From contig DAHVAR010000062.1 of NCBI GenBank assembly GCA_027314515.1, positions 1 to 44,406 of the forward strand: a DNA stretch of 44,406 nt, in the 5' to 3' direction. The number at the start of each line of letters is the position of its first letter. The first letter of the stretch is position 1. The position numbers and the translations under genes were made by a program. Under the pieces are notes generated by a model that did not search any database, was not told the origin of the DNA, and worked only from the letters and a program-made list of their open reading frames with translations. Shown in pieces: positions 1 to 8,550 of this stretch. Source of the stretch: Actinomycetota bacterium. GTDB lineage: Bacteria > Actinomycetota > Actinomycetes > Streptosporangiales > Streptosporangiaceae.

Positions 1-390
1 GAAGCCCAGCCTGACATCCCCGGCTTCGAGGACGTCGCCCTCGAACCGTTCGAGGACTGGATGGCGCACACTATGCAGCGGCCTACCGACTCTCCGGAGG
101 CGACGTTCATCGCGCTCGCCGGCGAACAGGTCGTCGGCTTCGCAAAGCTCTCGCTGACCGCGCCGACGGCCGCAGGCCACTCCATGACCGCCGTCAAGAG
201 GGCCTGGCGCGGACGCGGCATCGCGGGTGCCCTGAAGGCTGCAGAAATCAACTGGGCGCTCGCCAACGGCTACACCGAACTCCACACCAGCAACGAGGAG
301 CGGAACGCGCCGATCAACCGCCTGAACGCCCGCCTCGGCTACCGACCCGGAATCGCGCGGATCCACCTAGTCGGCCCTGTCATCGGTTGA
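1..390 (+). CDS. GNAT-family N-acetyltransferase, 5' end cut by window edge
   Basis: The frame is open from base 1, so the start lies outside the window and the ATG at 61 is probably internal. The product would move an acetyl group from acetyl-CoA to an unknown amine. The acetyl-CoA binding signature is seen as RAWRGRGIAGALK (R-x-x-G-x-G/A), followed by a helix, and the C-terminal motif NRLNARLGYRP is the usual GNAT motif B ending in a Gly-Tyr pair. About 130 residues are visible, consistent with most of one GNAT domain. The substrate cannot be told from sequence. The downstream neighbour is on the other strand, so no operon is evident. Confidence 0.75.
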   Translation, partial: EAQPDIPGFEDVALEPFEDWMAHTMQRPTDSPEATFIALAGEQVVGFAKLSLTAPTAAGHSMTAVKRAWRGRGIAGALKAAEINWALANGYTELHTSNEERNAPINRLNARLGYRPGIARIHLVGPVIG

Positions 391-502
391 CTCTCCCGAT
401 AAATATCGGTAGCACTGCCTTGCCCGACCCCAAAACCACCACGTCCATCGCGATCCCCGCCGGGAGTTTCATGATCAAAGATCGGGTGACGTTCTCAGCG
501 GA

Positions 503-969
503 CTAGGAACGGCCGATAGCGGCGGTGATGGCCTCGATCGCGGCCATCCAGGCTCCCGCAGCCGGCCCGGGATCGGCGCCCGCCCGGCCGCCGACACTGC
601 CCGCTGCCCGTACACGTGATACCAGTACGGCGCGGTACTGGCCGCGGACAGCACCGGCAGGACATGCGGCCTGAAGTCGATGATCGCCACCACCCGCTCA
701 CCGTCGAGCAGCACGTTGTCCGGGCCGATGTCGCCGTGCACGAGCTGGCGCGGCAGCAGGCACGTTCCGGCCGGGGTCGTCACCTTGCGCACAGCCGGGT
801 GGCCAGCTGCCAGCCGGTCCAGCGACAGCACCGCGCCGATGTCGTAGCAGGCCAGCGCGCAACGTGCCGCGCCATCGCCGCGGTCAGCATCCGCCGCAAG
901 GGTCACGGCGGCTCCCATCCTCGCCGGGCTGCGTGGCCGGTGCCAGCCCGCAGAGCGCCCGGCGGTCAC
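503..969 (-). pseudogene. Decayed aminoglycoside-phosphotransferase-like kinase (APH family) fragment
   Basis: On the minus strand one frame carries the APH/choline-kinase catalytic motif HGDIGPDNVLLDGERVVAIIDF-like (catalytic Asp in HGD, Asn five residues on, metal-binding Asp in IDF), then PHVLPVL and YWYHVYG, as in actinomycete phosphotransferases. After YHVYG the frame turns into Arg/Pro-rich noise. A different frame then gives a sensible helical C-terminus, GAWMAAIEAITAAIGRS, ending at a stop at 503-505. Upstream, RMLTAAMAR also lies in another frame from ARCALACYDIGAVLS. At least two frameshifts are therefore likely, and the N-lobe is missing. I call it a pseudogene. Sequencing error is the alternative. 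Confidence 0.55.
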
Positions 970-1009
970 CGGGCGCCTCGCGCGGGCTGCTGAGGGAGCG
1001 GGCTGCTGG

Positions 1010-2449
1010 CTAGTCCAGCGAGGACATCACGTGCTTGATGCGGGTGTAGTCCTCGAACCCGTACATCGACAGGTCCTTGCCGTAGCCGGAGTGCTTGAAG
1101 CCGCCGTGCGGCATCTCGGCGACCAGCGGGATGTGGGTGTTGATCCAGACGCAGCCGAAGTCCAGCGCGCGGGCCATCCGCATCGCCCTGCCGTGGTCGG
1201 TTGTCCAGACCGAGGACGCCAGGCCGTACTCGGTCCCGTTGGCCCAGCGCAGCGCCTCGGCCTCGGCGGTGAACTTCTGCACGGTGATGACGGGGCCGAA
1301 GACCTCGTTCTGGATGATCTCGTCGTCCTGCCGGAGGCCATCGACGACGCTCGCGGCGTAGAAGTAGCCCTTCTCGCCGACCCGGTTGCCGCCCGCCAGG
1401 ACGCGGGCGTGGTCGGGCAGCCGGGAGATGAAACCGGAGACGCGGTCCAGCTGGGTGGCGTTGTTCAGCGGGCCATAGCTGGCGTCGGTGTTGTCCGGGC
1501 CTGCCGTTACCTGCGCCCTGGCTTGCTCGGCCAGCGCGGCGGTGAAGTCGTCGTGGATGCGCGAGCCGGCCAGCACCCTGGTCGCGGCCGTGCAGTCCTG
1601 GCCGGCGTTGAAGTAGCCGGCCATCGCGATAGCCGCCGCCGCCTTTTCCGGGTCGGCGTCATCGAAGACGATGACCGGCGCTTTGCCGCCGAGTTCCAGG
1701 TGCACGCGCTTCAGGTCGGCTGCAGCCGCCTGTGCCACCTCCCGGCCGGCCCGGACGGAGCCGGTTATCGATACCATCTGCGGCACCTTGTGTGAGATCA
1801 GCGCACGGCCGGTATCGCGGTCCCCGCAGATGACGTTGAACACTCCGGCCGGCAGGAACTCGCTCATCAGCTCAGCCATCAGCAAGGTGGAGTAGGGCGT
1901 GGTGTCCGACGGCTTGAGCACCATAGTGTTGCCGGCTGCCAGCGCGGGCGCCCACTTCCACACTGCCATCATCATCGGGTAGTTCCACGGTGTCACCGCG
2001 GCGCAGACTCCCACCGGCTCTCGCCGGATGAACGAGGTGAAGCCCGCCATGTACTCGCCGGCCGACCGGCCCTCCAGCATCCGGGCCGCGCCGGCGAAGA
2101 ACCGGATCTGGTCGACCATCGGCGGGATTTCCTCCGAGGCGGTGAGACCGAGTGGCTTGCCGGTGTTCTGCGACTCGGCCTTGACGAACTCATCCGCTCG
2201 GGCTTCGATCGCATCGGCAATCCGCAGCAGTGCCAGGCTGCGCTCGGCTGGCGTCGCATCACGCCAGCCGGGGAAGGCATCGGCGGCTGACGCAACCGCG
2301 GCATCCACCTCGGCTTCGCCGGATATCGGGGCGGTCGCGAATACCTCGCCAGTGCTCGGGTCAATCAGGTCAGCACGCTTGTCGTAAGACAAGTCGGTCC
2401 ACTGGCCACCGACAAAGTTCTGCAGTTCATTAGCCACGGTCGGCTCCAT
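1010..2449 (-). CDS. Aldehyde dehydrogenase, gamma-aminobutyraldehyde or related aminoaldehyde type
   Basis: NAD-dependent aldehyde dehydrogenase of 479 residues, the normal family length. Visible are the cofactor region [20 protein letters not shown], the general-base Glu (about E252, LELGGKAPV), the catalytic Cys (about C286, NAGQDCTAA) and the EVFGPV motif. NAGQDCTA is typical of aminobutyraldehyde dehydrogenases, so oxidation of 4-aminobutanal or a lysine-derived semialdehyde is likely; the exact substrate is inferred. It follows the saccharopine-dehydrogenase-like gene by 35 nt, so the two are probably cotranscribed. ATG 2449 has no good Shine-Dalgarno. GTG 2437 has GGAG six bases upstream and may be the real start, removing four residues. 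Confidence 0.85.
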
Positions 2450-2484
2450 TTCCGGTGATTAAGGGCCATCGATTACTCGCGCGG

Positions 2485-3696
2485 TCAGGCGCGCGTCGGC
2501 GTGCGTTCTTCGCACGCCCACGGTGAGCCGTACTCGGTCAGCAAGTCAAGGAACGGCTGCGGTGGCAGGGCTTCCGGCCCGAGCACTCCGGCGCCCGACC
2601 AGGCGCCGGAGTCGATGAGCTCAAGCGCCACGACCGGATTGACCGCAGTCTGCCAGACCACCGCCTGCGAGCCGTATTCAGCCATTGTCTGCGCGTTGTC
2701 GGCCACGTGGTAGAGATATACCTCGCGCGGCGCTCCGTCTTTCCCGGTGCCGGTCACCCAGGTCCCGGCGCAGGTGAGGCCGGACATCTTGGCGCCGAGG
2801 GTGGCCGGGTCAGGCAGGCAGGCGGCAACCACGTCGCGTGGTGACACCTTGCTGCCACCGACGCTGACCGGATCGGCGCGGTCCAGGCCGAGCTTGTGCA
2901 GCGTCTCCAGGACGCCGATGAACTCGGCGCCGAGGCCGTACTTGAAGGTGACCCGGTTCGCCCTGACCCAGCGGGGAATCAGCAGAACTTCCTCGTGCTC
3001 CACGTTCACGCATTCGACCGCGCCGATGCCGGCCGGGAAGCTAAAGGTCTTCGGTTCGCTGAATGGCGGCGTGGTGAACCAGCCTCGGTCCGCCTCCCAG
3101 ATCACCGGCGGGTTGAGGCACTCCTCGATAGTGGTCCAGATGGAGAAGGTCGGCGCGAAGTCGTAGCCGGTCACGGTCAGGTTCGCCCCGTCGCGGACGC
3201 CGATCTCGCCGATCTCGCTGAACAGCTCGTCAGCGGCATACCGGGCGAACACGTCGGACAGGCCGGGTTCGACGCCGATCCCGGCCAGGGCAAGCTTGCC
3301 TGCTTCCTCCCACTGCCCTGCCATGGCGAATTGCTCATCGCCGAGCTTCACGCCCGTCCTGGCGTACGGCTCGGCCGGATCTGGACGAGACAGCGACATC
3401 GCCATGTCCAGGTAGTTCACCCTGGCGGCCAGCGCGGCGCGGAACAGCGGCATGACGAAGCGCGGGTCGGTGGCGTTCATCAGCGCGTCGCAGTGGTACT
3501 CGGCGAGCAGTGCGGCGGTGGCCGCCTCGTCCCTGGCATCAAGCTGAACGGCGGTGTAGCTGTCCTTGGCGGCGGCAGCGTGCTGCGCCCTGGTCAGGTC
3601 GTAGTCGGCGATGACCAGGTTGGCGAACCGGCGTCGGGCGGCGATCCGGGCAAAGGCCGTGCCGACTCCGCCGGCTCCAACGAGCAGTATGCGCAT
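2485..3696 (-). CDS. Saccharopine dehydrogenase-family NAD(P) oxidoreductase (lysine 6-dehydrogenase or carboxynorspermidine-dehydrogenase-like)
   Basis: 403 residues. The N-terminus MRILLVGAGGVG (residues 1-12) is a Rossmann dinucleotide-binding loop of the saccharopine dehydrogenase superfamily, and the rest has the length and layout of single-enzyme members such as lysine 6-dehydrogenase and carboxynorspermidine dehydrogenase. It precedes an aminoaldehyde dehydrogenase and is divergent from an APC permease. A plausible scheme is uptake of a basic amino acid or polyamine, formation or release of an amino-aldehyde, then oxidation to the acid; this is inference. Start choice: TAGGAT (minus, 3708-3703) ends 6 nt before ATG 3696, which fits a leaderless start, although AGGA could also act as a Shine-Dalgarno. 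Confidence 0.75.
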   Translation of the reverse strand: MRILLVGAGGVGTAFARIAARRRFANLVIADYDLTRAQHAAAAKDSYTAVQLDARDEAATAALLAEYHCDALMNATDPRFVMPLFRAALAARVNYLDMAMSLSRPDPAEPYARTGVKLGDEQFAMAGQWEEAGKLALAGIGVEPGLSDVFARYAADELFSEIGEIGVRDGANLTVTGYDFAPTFSIWTTIEECLNPPVIWEADRGWFTTPPFSEPKTFSFPAGIGAVECVNVEHEEVLLIPRWVRANRVTFKYGLGAEFIGVLETLHKLGLDRADPVSVGGSKVSPRDVVAACLPDPATLGAKMSGLTCAGTWVTGTGKDGAPREVYLYHVADNAQTMAEYGSQAVVWQTAVNPVVALELIDSGAWSGAGVLGPEALPPQPFLDLLTEYGSPWACEERTPTRA

Positions 3697-3702
3697 GCAG
3701 CG

Positions 3703-3708
3703 ATCCTA
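3703..3708 (-). promoter_or_regulatory. Candidate -10 box TAGGAT, leaderless
   Basis: TAGGAT on the minus strand ends six bases before the ATG at 3696. No convincing -35 is seen. It would start the transcript at or next to the ATG. Confidence 0.4.
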
Positions 3709-3824
3709 GCCTCGTGCTCCACGATGCTGCGACGGTACTAGTCGCAATTTGGTCAGAGTACAACTGAAATCGTTGCTACGGCGTGGAATGTGCGCTGGAA
3801 CCGTTGCCCGCTTGGCAGTAATCT

Positions 3825-3839
3825 GTAACTCTCGGTTAC
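3825..3839. promoter_or_regulatory. Inverted repeat GTAAC-5-GTTAC in the divergent promoter region
   Basis: A perfect 5-bp dyad lies about 80 bases before the APC permease start and between the two divergent units. It is placed where an operator for a shared regulator would be. A longer imperfect dyad, AGTAA (3818) with GTTACT (3835), overlaps it. No regulator gene is adjacent. Five-base arms can occur by chance. Confidence 0.3.
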
Positions 3840-3917
3840 TCTCAGTGGTCAGGCGTAGTGCGCGTCCGGCCCGGCCTGATGCGGTGCGATCCGTCTGGGA
3901 GGGGACGATTCGGGTTC

Positions 3918-5477
3918 ATGGCCACCACTACCGCTGAGTTGGAGCCGGTCGAGGAATACCGGGACAAGGGGCTCAAGACAGGCGCACTGGGCCTCGTCTC
4001 CAGCGTTGTCATGGGCGTCGCATCCACCGCGCCGGCCTACAGCCTGGCTGCGACCCTCTTTTACGTCGTTGTCTTCGTCGGGCTGAAGGCGCCATCGGTC
4101 GCGCTGCTGGCCTTCATCCCGATGCTGTTGTGCTCGATCGGCTACAGCGAGTTGAACAAGGCAGACCCAGACTGCGGTACCACCTTCACCTGGGCTACCA
4201 GGGCATTCGGGCCGAAGACCGGCTGGGCGGGCGGCTGGGCCATCGTGGCCGCGGACATCCTGGTCATGGCGAGCCTCGCCCAGGTCGCCGGGCAGTACAT
4301 GTTCTTCCTGTTCCAGGGGCCCACCAGCGCCATCGGTCAGGACGCGACCAGCGTCTGGGTGCTGCTGGTGGGCATCGGCTGGATCGTGGCGATGACGGCC
4401 ATCTGCTATACCGGCATCGAGGTATCGGTCTGGTTGCAGCGCATACTGCTGACCGTCGAGATCATCATGCTGTTCGTCCTTGCCATCACCGCACTGGTCA
4501 AGGCGACCGGGAGCCACCCGCCACCGACGGCCGTCACTCCGCACCTGTCCTGGCTGCTGCCGACGGGCCTGCCGTTCTCGGCGTTTGTCAGTGGCATCAT
4601 CCTCATGCTGTTCATCTACTGGGGCTGGGACACCGCCGTCTCGGTCAACGAGGAGACCGCGGACAAGGCGCGGACGCCGGGGCGGGCCGCGATCATCTCG
4701 ACCGTGATCCTGCTGCTCTGCTACGTGATAGTCATCTTCGGCGTCCAGGCCTTCGCCGGGGTGGGATCCAAGGGCATCGGGCTGCTGAACACAGGCCACC
4801 AGTTTGACGTGCTTTCTATCCTCGGCAACGCCATCTTCGGGGCGACTGGTTTCGCTGCCGTCCTGGCGCGCCTGCTGATCCTGATGATCTTGACGTCGGC
4901 GTCGGCGTCCACGCAGACCACGATCCTGCCGACGGCCAGGACCACCCTGTCGATGGCCGCTTATGCCGCCATCCCGAAGTCGTTCGCGAAGATTCACCCG
5001 CGCTTCCTTACGCCGACGACCTCGACGATCTGGATGGGGCTTGCATCGATCGCGCTGTATATCCCGCTGAACTACATCTCCGGCGGCAACCCGATCGCGG
5101 ATGCGGTGACCGCCATCGGCCTCTACATCGCCTTCTACTACGGCCTTACCGCATTCTCCTGCGTCTGGTACTACCGCAAGACGCTGACGAGCAGCGTCCG
5201 GAACCTGTTCATGCAGGGCATCCTGCCGTTCCTCGGTGGCGGGATCATGTATGCGGCCGGCCTCGTCAGCCTGCAAAGCGACTGGGTGTGGACAACCGGC
5301 TATACCCACTGGACTGTGCCCGGACTGCACTGGAAGGTCGGCGGGATATTCATCATCGCGTTCGCGTCGGCGCTGGCCGGCGTTATCGGCTTTATCTACA
5401 TGCGGGCTACCGCGCCGGCGTTCTTCCGCAAGCAGACTCTGACCAGGTCAACCCCGACGACTGCGCCGGACGAATAA
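3918..5477 (+). CDS. APC-family amino acid/polyamine permease
   Basis: 519 residues from ATG 3918, rich in hydrophobic segments compatible with about 12 membrane helices. The first helix carries VASTAPAYSLAATL, the family's unwound substrate-binding helix, and DCGTTFTWATRAFGPKTGWAGGW is a conserved APC region. It would import an amino acid or amine driven by protons or by exchange. It is divergent from the aldehyde dehydrogenase / saccharopine-dehydrogenase-like pair, so it probably brings in their substrate. An in-frame GTG at 3858 lengthens the frame by 20 basic residues unlike a permease start. Before ATG 3918 there is a GGAGGGG run, at a long spacing of about 14 nt. Confidence 0.85.
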   Translation: MATTTAELEPVEEYRDKGLKTGALGLVSSVVMGVASTAPAYSLAATLFYVVVFVGLKAPSVALLAFIPMLLCSIGYSELNKADPDCGTTFTWATRAFGPKTGWAGGWAIVAADILVMASLAQVAGQYMFFLFQGPTSAIGQDATSVWVLLVGIGWIVAMTAICYTGIEVSVWLQRILLTVEIIMLFVLAITALVKATGSHPPPTAVTPHLSWLLPTGLPFSAFVSGIILMLFIYWGWDTAVSVNEETADKARTPGRAAIISTVILLLCYVIVIFGVQAFAGVGSKGIGLLNTGHQFDVLSILGNAIFGATGFAAVLARLLILMILTSASASTQTTILPTARTTLSMAAYAAIPKSFAKIHPRFLTPTTSTIWMGLASIALYIPLNYISGGNPIADAVTAIGLYIAFYYGLTAFSCVWYYRKTLTSSVRNLFMQGILPFLGGGIMYAAGLVSLQSDWVWTTGYTHWTVPGLHWKVGGIFIIAFASALAGVIGFIYMRATAPAFFRKQTLTRSTPTTAPDE

Positions 5478-5532
5478 CGGCTTGCGCGGATCGGTGAGCT
5501 AAGCGGCCCGCGGGCGGAGGGGTATCCCGGCC

Positions 5533-5556
5533 CGGGCGGCCGGGCGGCCGGGCGGC
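5533..5556. repeat. Tandem repeat CGGGCGGC x3
   Basis: Three exact 8-bp units lie between the permease stop and pcrA. No function is apparent. Confidence 0.7.
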
Positions 5557-5587
5557 GTGGAGCGGCCCGGATGTCGGTGCTACCGCC

Positions 5588-5593
5588 TAGGCT
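5588..5593 (+). promoter_or_regulatory. Candidate -10 box TAGGCT for pcrA, leaderless
   Basis: TAGGCT ends seven bases before GTG 5601, so the transcript would begin at the start codon. The same hexamer precedes several other genes here. Confidence 0.45.
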
Positions 5594-5600
5594 TAGGCAG

Positions 5601-7811
5601 GTGACCGCGTTGGTTGTCGACTCCCTCCTGGACGGGCTGAACCCGCAGCAGCGCGCTGCCGTCACGCACGAGGGCAGCCCCCTGCTGATCGTGGCCGGCG
5701 CCGGCTCGGGCAAGACGCGGGTGCTCACCCACCGCATCGCTTACCTGCTGGCCGAGCGGGACGTGGCGCCGGGCCAGATACTCGCCATCACGTTCACCAA
5801 CAAGGCAGCCGGGGAAATGGCTGCCAGGGCCGCCTTGCTCACTGGTCACCGCGCCCGGTCGATGTGGCTGCTGACCTTCCATTCGGCCTGCGTGCGCATC
5901 CTTCGCCGCGAAGCGCGGCGGTTCGGCTACCCGTCCAGCTTCTCCATCTACGACCAGGCCGACTCGCAACGGCTGATGGCCATGGTCTGCCGTGAACTTG
6001 AGCTGGACACGAAGTTCTTCCCCCCGAAGGGGATACTCGGCCAGGTATCGAACCTGAAGAACGAGCTGGTCGATTATGAAACGGTGCTGGCGAGGGCCAG
6101 CGGCTACCGGGAGAAGACCCTCGGCGAGGCGTATGCGGAGTACCAGCGGCGGCTGGTCGCGGCCGGGGCGATGGACTTCGATGACCTGATCATGGTCACC
6201 GTCAACTTGCTGCAGGCCTTCCCCGACGTGGCTGCCGAGTACCGGGAGAGGTTCCGGCACGTCCTGGTCGATGAGTACCAGGACACCAACCACGCACAGT
6301 ACGTGCTGGTCCGGGAACTGGCCGGGGCGGGCGGCGAGTCGCCGGCCGAACTGGTCGTGGTCGGCGATGCCGACCAGTCCATCTACGCCTTCCGCGGCGC
6401 CACCATCAGGAACATCGAGGAGTTCGAGCGCGACTTTGCCGGGGCGCGAGTCATCCTGCTGGAGCAGAACTACCGCTCGACGCAGAACATCCTTGCTGCG
6501 GCGAACGCGGTGGTCTCCCGCAATCCGGGCCGGATCCCGAAGAATCTCTGGTCGCAGGCCGGCGACGGGCCGCCGATCATCGGGTACGTGGCCGACAGCG
6601 AGCACGACGAGGCCGCGTTCGTGGCCGAGGAAGTCGACCGGCTGTCCGACGCCGCCGACGCTTCGCCCGGTGAGGTTGCGGTCTTCTACCGGACGAACGC
6701 GCAGTCCCGCGTTTTCGAGGAGGTTTTCATCCGGTCCGGGCTGCCGTACAAGGTGGTTGGCGGCGTCCGTTTCTACGAGCGCCGGGAAGTCCGCGACTTG
6801 CTGGCCTACCTCCGGCTTACCGCAAACCCCGGGGACGAGGTGTCGTTGCGCCGCGTCCTCAACACACCCCGGCGCGGGATAGGTGACAGGGCCGAGGAGT
6901 GCGTGGCCGCGCTGGCCAGCAGGGACAAGATCAGCTTCGCGGAGGCGCTTGCCCGGCCTGACGACGTTCCCGGCCTGGCGGCCAGGTCCGCGCGGGCGAT
7001 CGAGGGCTTCAACGAGCTGATGACCGGATTGCGCGCGCTGGCGGCGGCGGGGGCGGCGGTCGGCGACCTGACGGAGGCGGTGCTCGACCGGACGGGTTAC
7101 GTCGCCGAATTGCAGGCGTCATCCGACTTGCAGGATGCCAGCCGGATCGAGAACCTGACCGAGCTGGTTGCGGTCGCCCGCGAGTTCGACGCCCGCAATC
7201 CGGGGGGCACCCTGGCCGAGTTCCTCGAGCAGGTATCGCTAGTGGCGGACGCGGACGAGGTCCCCGACGGCGAGCAGCACGGCGGCATGGTCACGCTGAT
7301 GACCTTGCACACCGCCAAGGGCCTGGAATTCCCCGTCGTCTTCCTGACCGGCCTGGAGGAGAACGTCTTCCCGCATGAGCGGTCGATGGGCGACGAGCGG
7401 GAACTGGCCGAGGAGCGGCGGCTGGCCTACGTCGGCATCACCAGGGCGATGCGGCGGCTCTACGTGACCAGGGCGGCGACGCGCACCTGGTTCGGTCGCC
7501 CCGGCTTCCACCGGCAGTCCCGGTTCCTGACGGAGATCCCGGCCGGGCTGATCGAGTGGCGCCGGGATGAGTCGGCCAGCACCCAGCCCGCAGCCGAGCG
7601 CCTGGCCCGGCGGCCCGGGGTTCGGGCCGTCGGCAACCGGCCGGTCCCGTCGCTGCATCCGGGCGACCGGGTCAACCACGACTCTTACGGCCTGGGCACC
7701 GTGCTGTCGGTGGAAGGGCGCGGCGACGACCCGGAGGCCAAGATCGACTTTGGCGGCGACTACGGCATCAAGCACCTGGTGCTGCGGTACGCGCCGATCG
7801 AGAAGCTGTAG
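5601..7811 (+). CDS. pcrA: ATP-dependent DNA helicase PcrA/UvrD type
   Basis: Superfamily 1A 3'-5' helicase for DNA repair and replication-fork upkeep; 736 residues from GTG 5601. Motifs in order: Q-motif LNPQQRAAV, Walker A AGAGSGKTR, TFTNKAAGEM, Walker B VDEYQDTN, GDADQSIYAFRGA, EQNYRST, MTLHTAKGLEFP and LAYVGITRA. The C-terminus (GDRVNHDSYGLGTVLSVEG...) matches the Tudor-like domain that binds RNA polymerase in PcrA. An ATG at 5571 has GGAG eight bases upstream, but it lies ahead of the TAGGCT box; I prefer GTG 5601 as a leaderless start. Adjacent pcrA and sucCD is a common actinomycete arrangement. Confidence 0.95.
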   Translation: MTALVVDSLLDGLNPQQRAAVTHEGSPLLIVAGAGSGKTRVLTHRIAYLLAERDVAPGQILAITFTNKAAGEMAARAALLTGHRARSMWLLTFHSACVRILRREARRFGYPSSFSIYDQADSQRLMAMVCRELELDTKFFPPKGILGQVSNLKNELVDYETVLARASGYREKTLGEAYAEYQRRLVAAGAMDFDDLIMVTVNLLQAFPDVAAEYRERFRHVLVDEYQDTNHAQYVLVRELAGAGGESPAELVVVGDADQSIYAFRGATIRNIEEFERDFAGARVILLEQNYRSTQNILAAANAVVSRNPGRIPKNLWSQAGDGPPIIGYVADSEHDEAAFVAEEVDRLSDAADASPGEVAVFYRTNAQSRVFEEVFIRSGLPYKVVGGVRFYERREVRDLLAYLRLTANPGDEVSLRRVLNTPRRGIGDRAEECVAALASRDKISFAEALARPDDVPGLAARSARAIEGFNELMTGLRALAAAGAAVGDLTEAVLDRTGYVAELQASSDLQDASRIENLTELVAVAREFDARNPGGTLAEFLEQVSLVADADEVPDGEQHGGMVTLMTLHTAKGLEFPVVFLTGLEENVFPHERSMGDERELAEERRLAYVGITRAMRRLYVTRAATRTWFGRPGFHRQSRFLTEIPAGLIEWRRDESASTQPAAERLARRPGVRAVGNRPVPSLHPGDRVNHDSYGLGTVLSVEGRGDDPEAKIDFGGDYGIKHLVLRYAPIEKL

Positions 7812-7910
7812 CATCAGCCCGCGTTCACCTGCCTGCAGCGATGCGCCCGCGCCGTCGCTGGCGAGCCGCAGATCCGCACCCGCGCCAGCTCAGGTCCCGC
7901 CGCCGCCGGG

Positions 7911-7946
7911 CGGCCCGCACCCGTCGGGCGGCCCGCACCCGTCGGG
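7911..7946. repeat. 18-bp tandem duplication
   Basis: CGGCCCGCACCCGTCGGG occurs twice head to tail just upstream of the putative promoter of the B12-binding protein gene. Confidence 0.7.
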
Positions 7947-7951
7947 CCGGT

Positions 7952-7957
7952 TACGCT
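7952..7957 (+). promoter_or_regulatory. Candidate -10 box TACGCT
   Basis: TACGCT would start a transcript near 7964 with a leader of about 47 nt. The following gene has a clear GGAGGG Shine-Dalgarno, so this one would not be leaderless. Confidence 0.3.
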
Positions 7958-8010
7958 AATTCTGGCTGCCGGTCTTGTCGGCGGCCCGCTGAGGCTGGTC
8001 GGAGGGTTGC

Positions 8011-8418
8011 ATGAGCAGTATCCGGGTGATCATCGCCAAGCCTGGCCTGGACGGTCATGATCGCGGCGCGAAGGTGGTGGCGCGGGCCCTGCGGGACGCC
8101 GGGGTTGAGGTCATTTACACCGGGCTGCATCAGACCCCGGAGCAGATCGTCTCGGCGGCACTGCAGGAGGATGCCGATGCCATCGGCCTGTCCATCTTGT
8201 CCGGAGCGCACATGACGCAGTTCAGTCGCGTCCTCGAACTGCTGGCCGAGAAGGATGCGACCGATATCACGGTCTTCGGCGGCGGCATAATCCCCGATGC
8301 CGACATCGCTGAGCTCGAGCGGATGGGCGTGGCAAAGATCTTCACCCCCGGCGCGACGACAACCGAGATCGTTGACTGGGTCCGGTCGGAGCTGGGCAGC
8401 ACGGAGCCCGTCGGCTAG
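8011..8418 (+). CDS. Stand-alone cobalamin-binding subunit of an acyl-CoA mutase (IcmB/HcmB-like)
   Basis: 135 residues made of only the adenosylcobalamin-binding Rossmann domain found at the C-terminus of methylmalonyl-CoA mutase. The base-off, His-on signature is visible: DGHDRG near the N-terminus, then SILSGAH and FGGGIIPD. Free-standing forms are the small subunits of isobutyryl-CoA and 2-hydroxyisobutyryl-CoA mutases and need a separate catalytic subunit, which is not in this window. The gene lies just before sucCD, where the product of methylmalonyl-CoA rearrangement, succinyl-CoA, would be used; that link is inference. A strong Shine-Dalgarno GGAGGG lies just upstream of ATG 8011. Confidence 0.85.
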
Positions 8419-8485
8419 CTGCCTGGCCGCCGGGACGTGGTGCGGTGCCCGCGACCCGGTTGGCCGGCCTGCGGCTCGTCGGCAC

Positions 8486-8491
8486 TAGGCT
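8486..8491 (+). promoter_or_regulatory. Candidate -10 box TAGGCT upstream of sucC
   Basis: The hexamer lies 59 bases before the sucC start. It would give a leader of about 53 nt that contains the sucC Shine-Dalgarno AAGGA. Confidence 0.35.
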
Positions 8492-8550
8492 TCCAGCCGC
8501 GGGGCGGCGAAGGTGCCGCACTGATCCCCGAGCACGAAGGACGGACCCGA

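Noticed and set aside
3849-5330. 493-codon frame on minus, opposite the permease
   Set aside because: Arg/Asp/Gly-rich composition without motifs. It mirrors the plus-strand permease, which has clear APC features.
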